Below are positions 63,498 through 64,000 of a DNA stretch of 64,000 bases, one piece after another (the stretch's first letter is position 1; each line of letters opens with the position of its first letter). Origin of the DNA: Pinus tabuliformis (Eukaryota; Streptophyta; Pinopsida; Pinales; Pinaceae); assembly GCA_031772625.1 (NCBI GenBank), contig CM062811.1, forward strand, positions 650,568,871 through 650,632,870, given 5' to 3'. A model generated the notes under the pieces. The model made no database searches. It saw nothing but the letters and a program-made list of their open reading frames with translations, and had not been told where the DNA came from. The position numbers and the translations under genes were made by a program.

Positions 63498-63880
63498 TAT
63501 CACAACTATGCAACAAGCAGTTGAAGAAATCAATAATCTCGTGGAAGAGAGCAAAGATCATGCTTAGGTGATTGAAAATGGAGAAGACTTTGTGGAATGG
63601 AAGAAGGTAGCGATAGGGAACACATCTTACAAATTGTGAAAGAGTATAAATTGCACATCTAGTGAATTTAGGGAACTATTGGATGAATTATACAACTCAT
63701 TAGTAAACATTCTTGGTGTTTGCATGTAGAGAGTGGGACCACATTAGTGGAGACGTGTAGAAAATGGGAAATTGATATGTAGGAAAGGAGACTTGTGGAA
63801 GCAATGTACATACTGAGGAAATGGAAGGGTCTAATAGAGGAGCTGGAAAAGGGAGGATGGACGAGCATGGTATAAGTTAC
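63498..63880 (+). pseudogene. Coding-like sequence interrupted by Copia F (right part)
   Basis: After the second TATCA the frame of the left part continues: MQQAVEEINNLVEESKDHA, a TAG, ENGEDFVEWKKVAIGNTSYK, a TGA, and SSEFRELLDELYNSLVNILG. Near 63750-63870 a further frame reads WEIDM, a TAG, then RRLVEAMYILRKWKGLIEEL. It is Lys/Glu-rich and helical, similar in flavour to the coiled-coil frame at 18-21 kb. Function is not recognised. The last 120 bases are A/T-rich and resemble a 3' untranslated region. Confidence 0.4.
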
Positions 63881-64000
63881 CTTTATTGGAATTTTCATAT
63901 TAATTTAATTTTTGTACCTTGTACTTTGTGGGTGAACTATGCAAGTCTTTCCCTGTATAATCTTCTTAGTGAATTGAGTCTTATTACAATGAAAGACCCC

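Noticed and set aside
1-64000. tRNA, rRNA or CRISPR features
   Set aside because: No tRNA cloverleaf was seen apart from the SINE boxes and primer-binding-site complements; no regularly spaced short repeats with unique spacers; direct repeats found are minisatellites or LTRs.

Overview
The window looks like nuclear DNA from a plant with a large, repeat-dominated genome; a gymnosperm or similar is plausible, but the sequence cannot fix the species. Nearly everything recognisable is transposable-element DNA: Ty3/Gypsy and Ty1/Copia LTR retrotransposons of different ages, solo LTRs, a SINE, a non-autonomous DNA transposon and a retroposed tandem array. No rRNA, tRNA, CRISPR or prokaryotic operon is present. 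The only host-gene homology I recognise is an exon-like fragment of a RAD7/Rhp7-type leucine-rich-repeat gene near 50.4-51.2 kb. A 100-base N run at 18067-18166 is an assembly gap.

Layout. 0-5.5 kb: the 3' half of a Tat/Athila-like Gypsy element (RNase H tail, integrase, a four-hairpin array, a degraded accessory ORF split by a solo Copia LTR, a polypurine tract and a 3' LTR). 5.5-9 kb: non-coding. 9.0-14.2 kb: an old, complete-length minus-strand Copia element (B). 14.2-18.0 kb: faint coding remnants, then a minus-strand Gypsy remnant with a zinc knuckle and an RNase H-like domain. 18.2-21.5 kb: an unidentified coiled-coil reading frame interrupted by a 1.2-kb DNA transposon with a 9-bp target duplication. 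22.3-27.8 kb: a decayed chromovirus (reverse transcriptase to chromodomain) with a truncated 3' LTR. 29.3-46.4 kb: a deep nest in which Copia LTRs (29.3 and 45.6 kb) enclose a large non-coding LTR element (31.28-43.77 kb), which itself contains a young 2.76-kb non-autonomous chromovirus derivative (37.40-40.16 kb). 46.6-49.4 kb: further Copia remnants. 50.4-63.9 kb: a gene-like region split by Copia F (51416-63497), which in turn holds the young, almost intact Copia G (52003-57027) and a 1.9-kb tandem array.

The nesting gives a relative chronology. By eye, the LTR pairs differ by about 10% in B, 6% in F, 2% in the 37.4-kb element and 1.5% in G. Target duplications that I could read directly are TATCA (F), TTGTG (G), GATAT (37.4-kb element), TACTC (solo LTR at 29.4 kb), a 9-mer (DNA transposon) and a 13-mer (tandem array).

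Three items are the most unusual. The first is an 8.3-copy array of a 226-bp unit with a poly(A) tail and a 13-bp target duplication inside Copia F, which looks like retroposition of a multimeric RNA. The second is a short LTR element whose main ORF joins gag and zinc knuckle to integrase-tail, RNase H and chromodomain pieces, with no protease or polymerase. The third is the non-coding LTR element around it, whose interior has exon-like islands and which shares LTR and 3'-end sequence with the neighbouring chromovirus.
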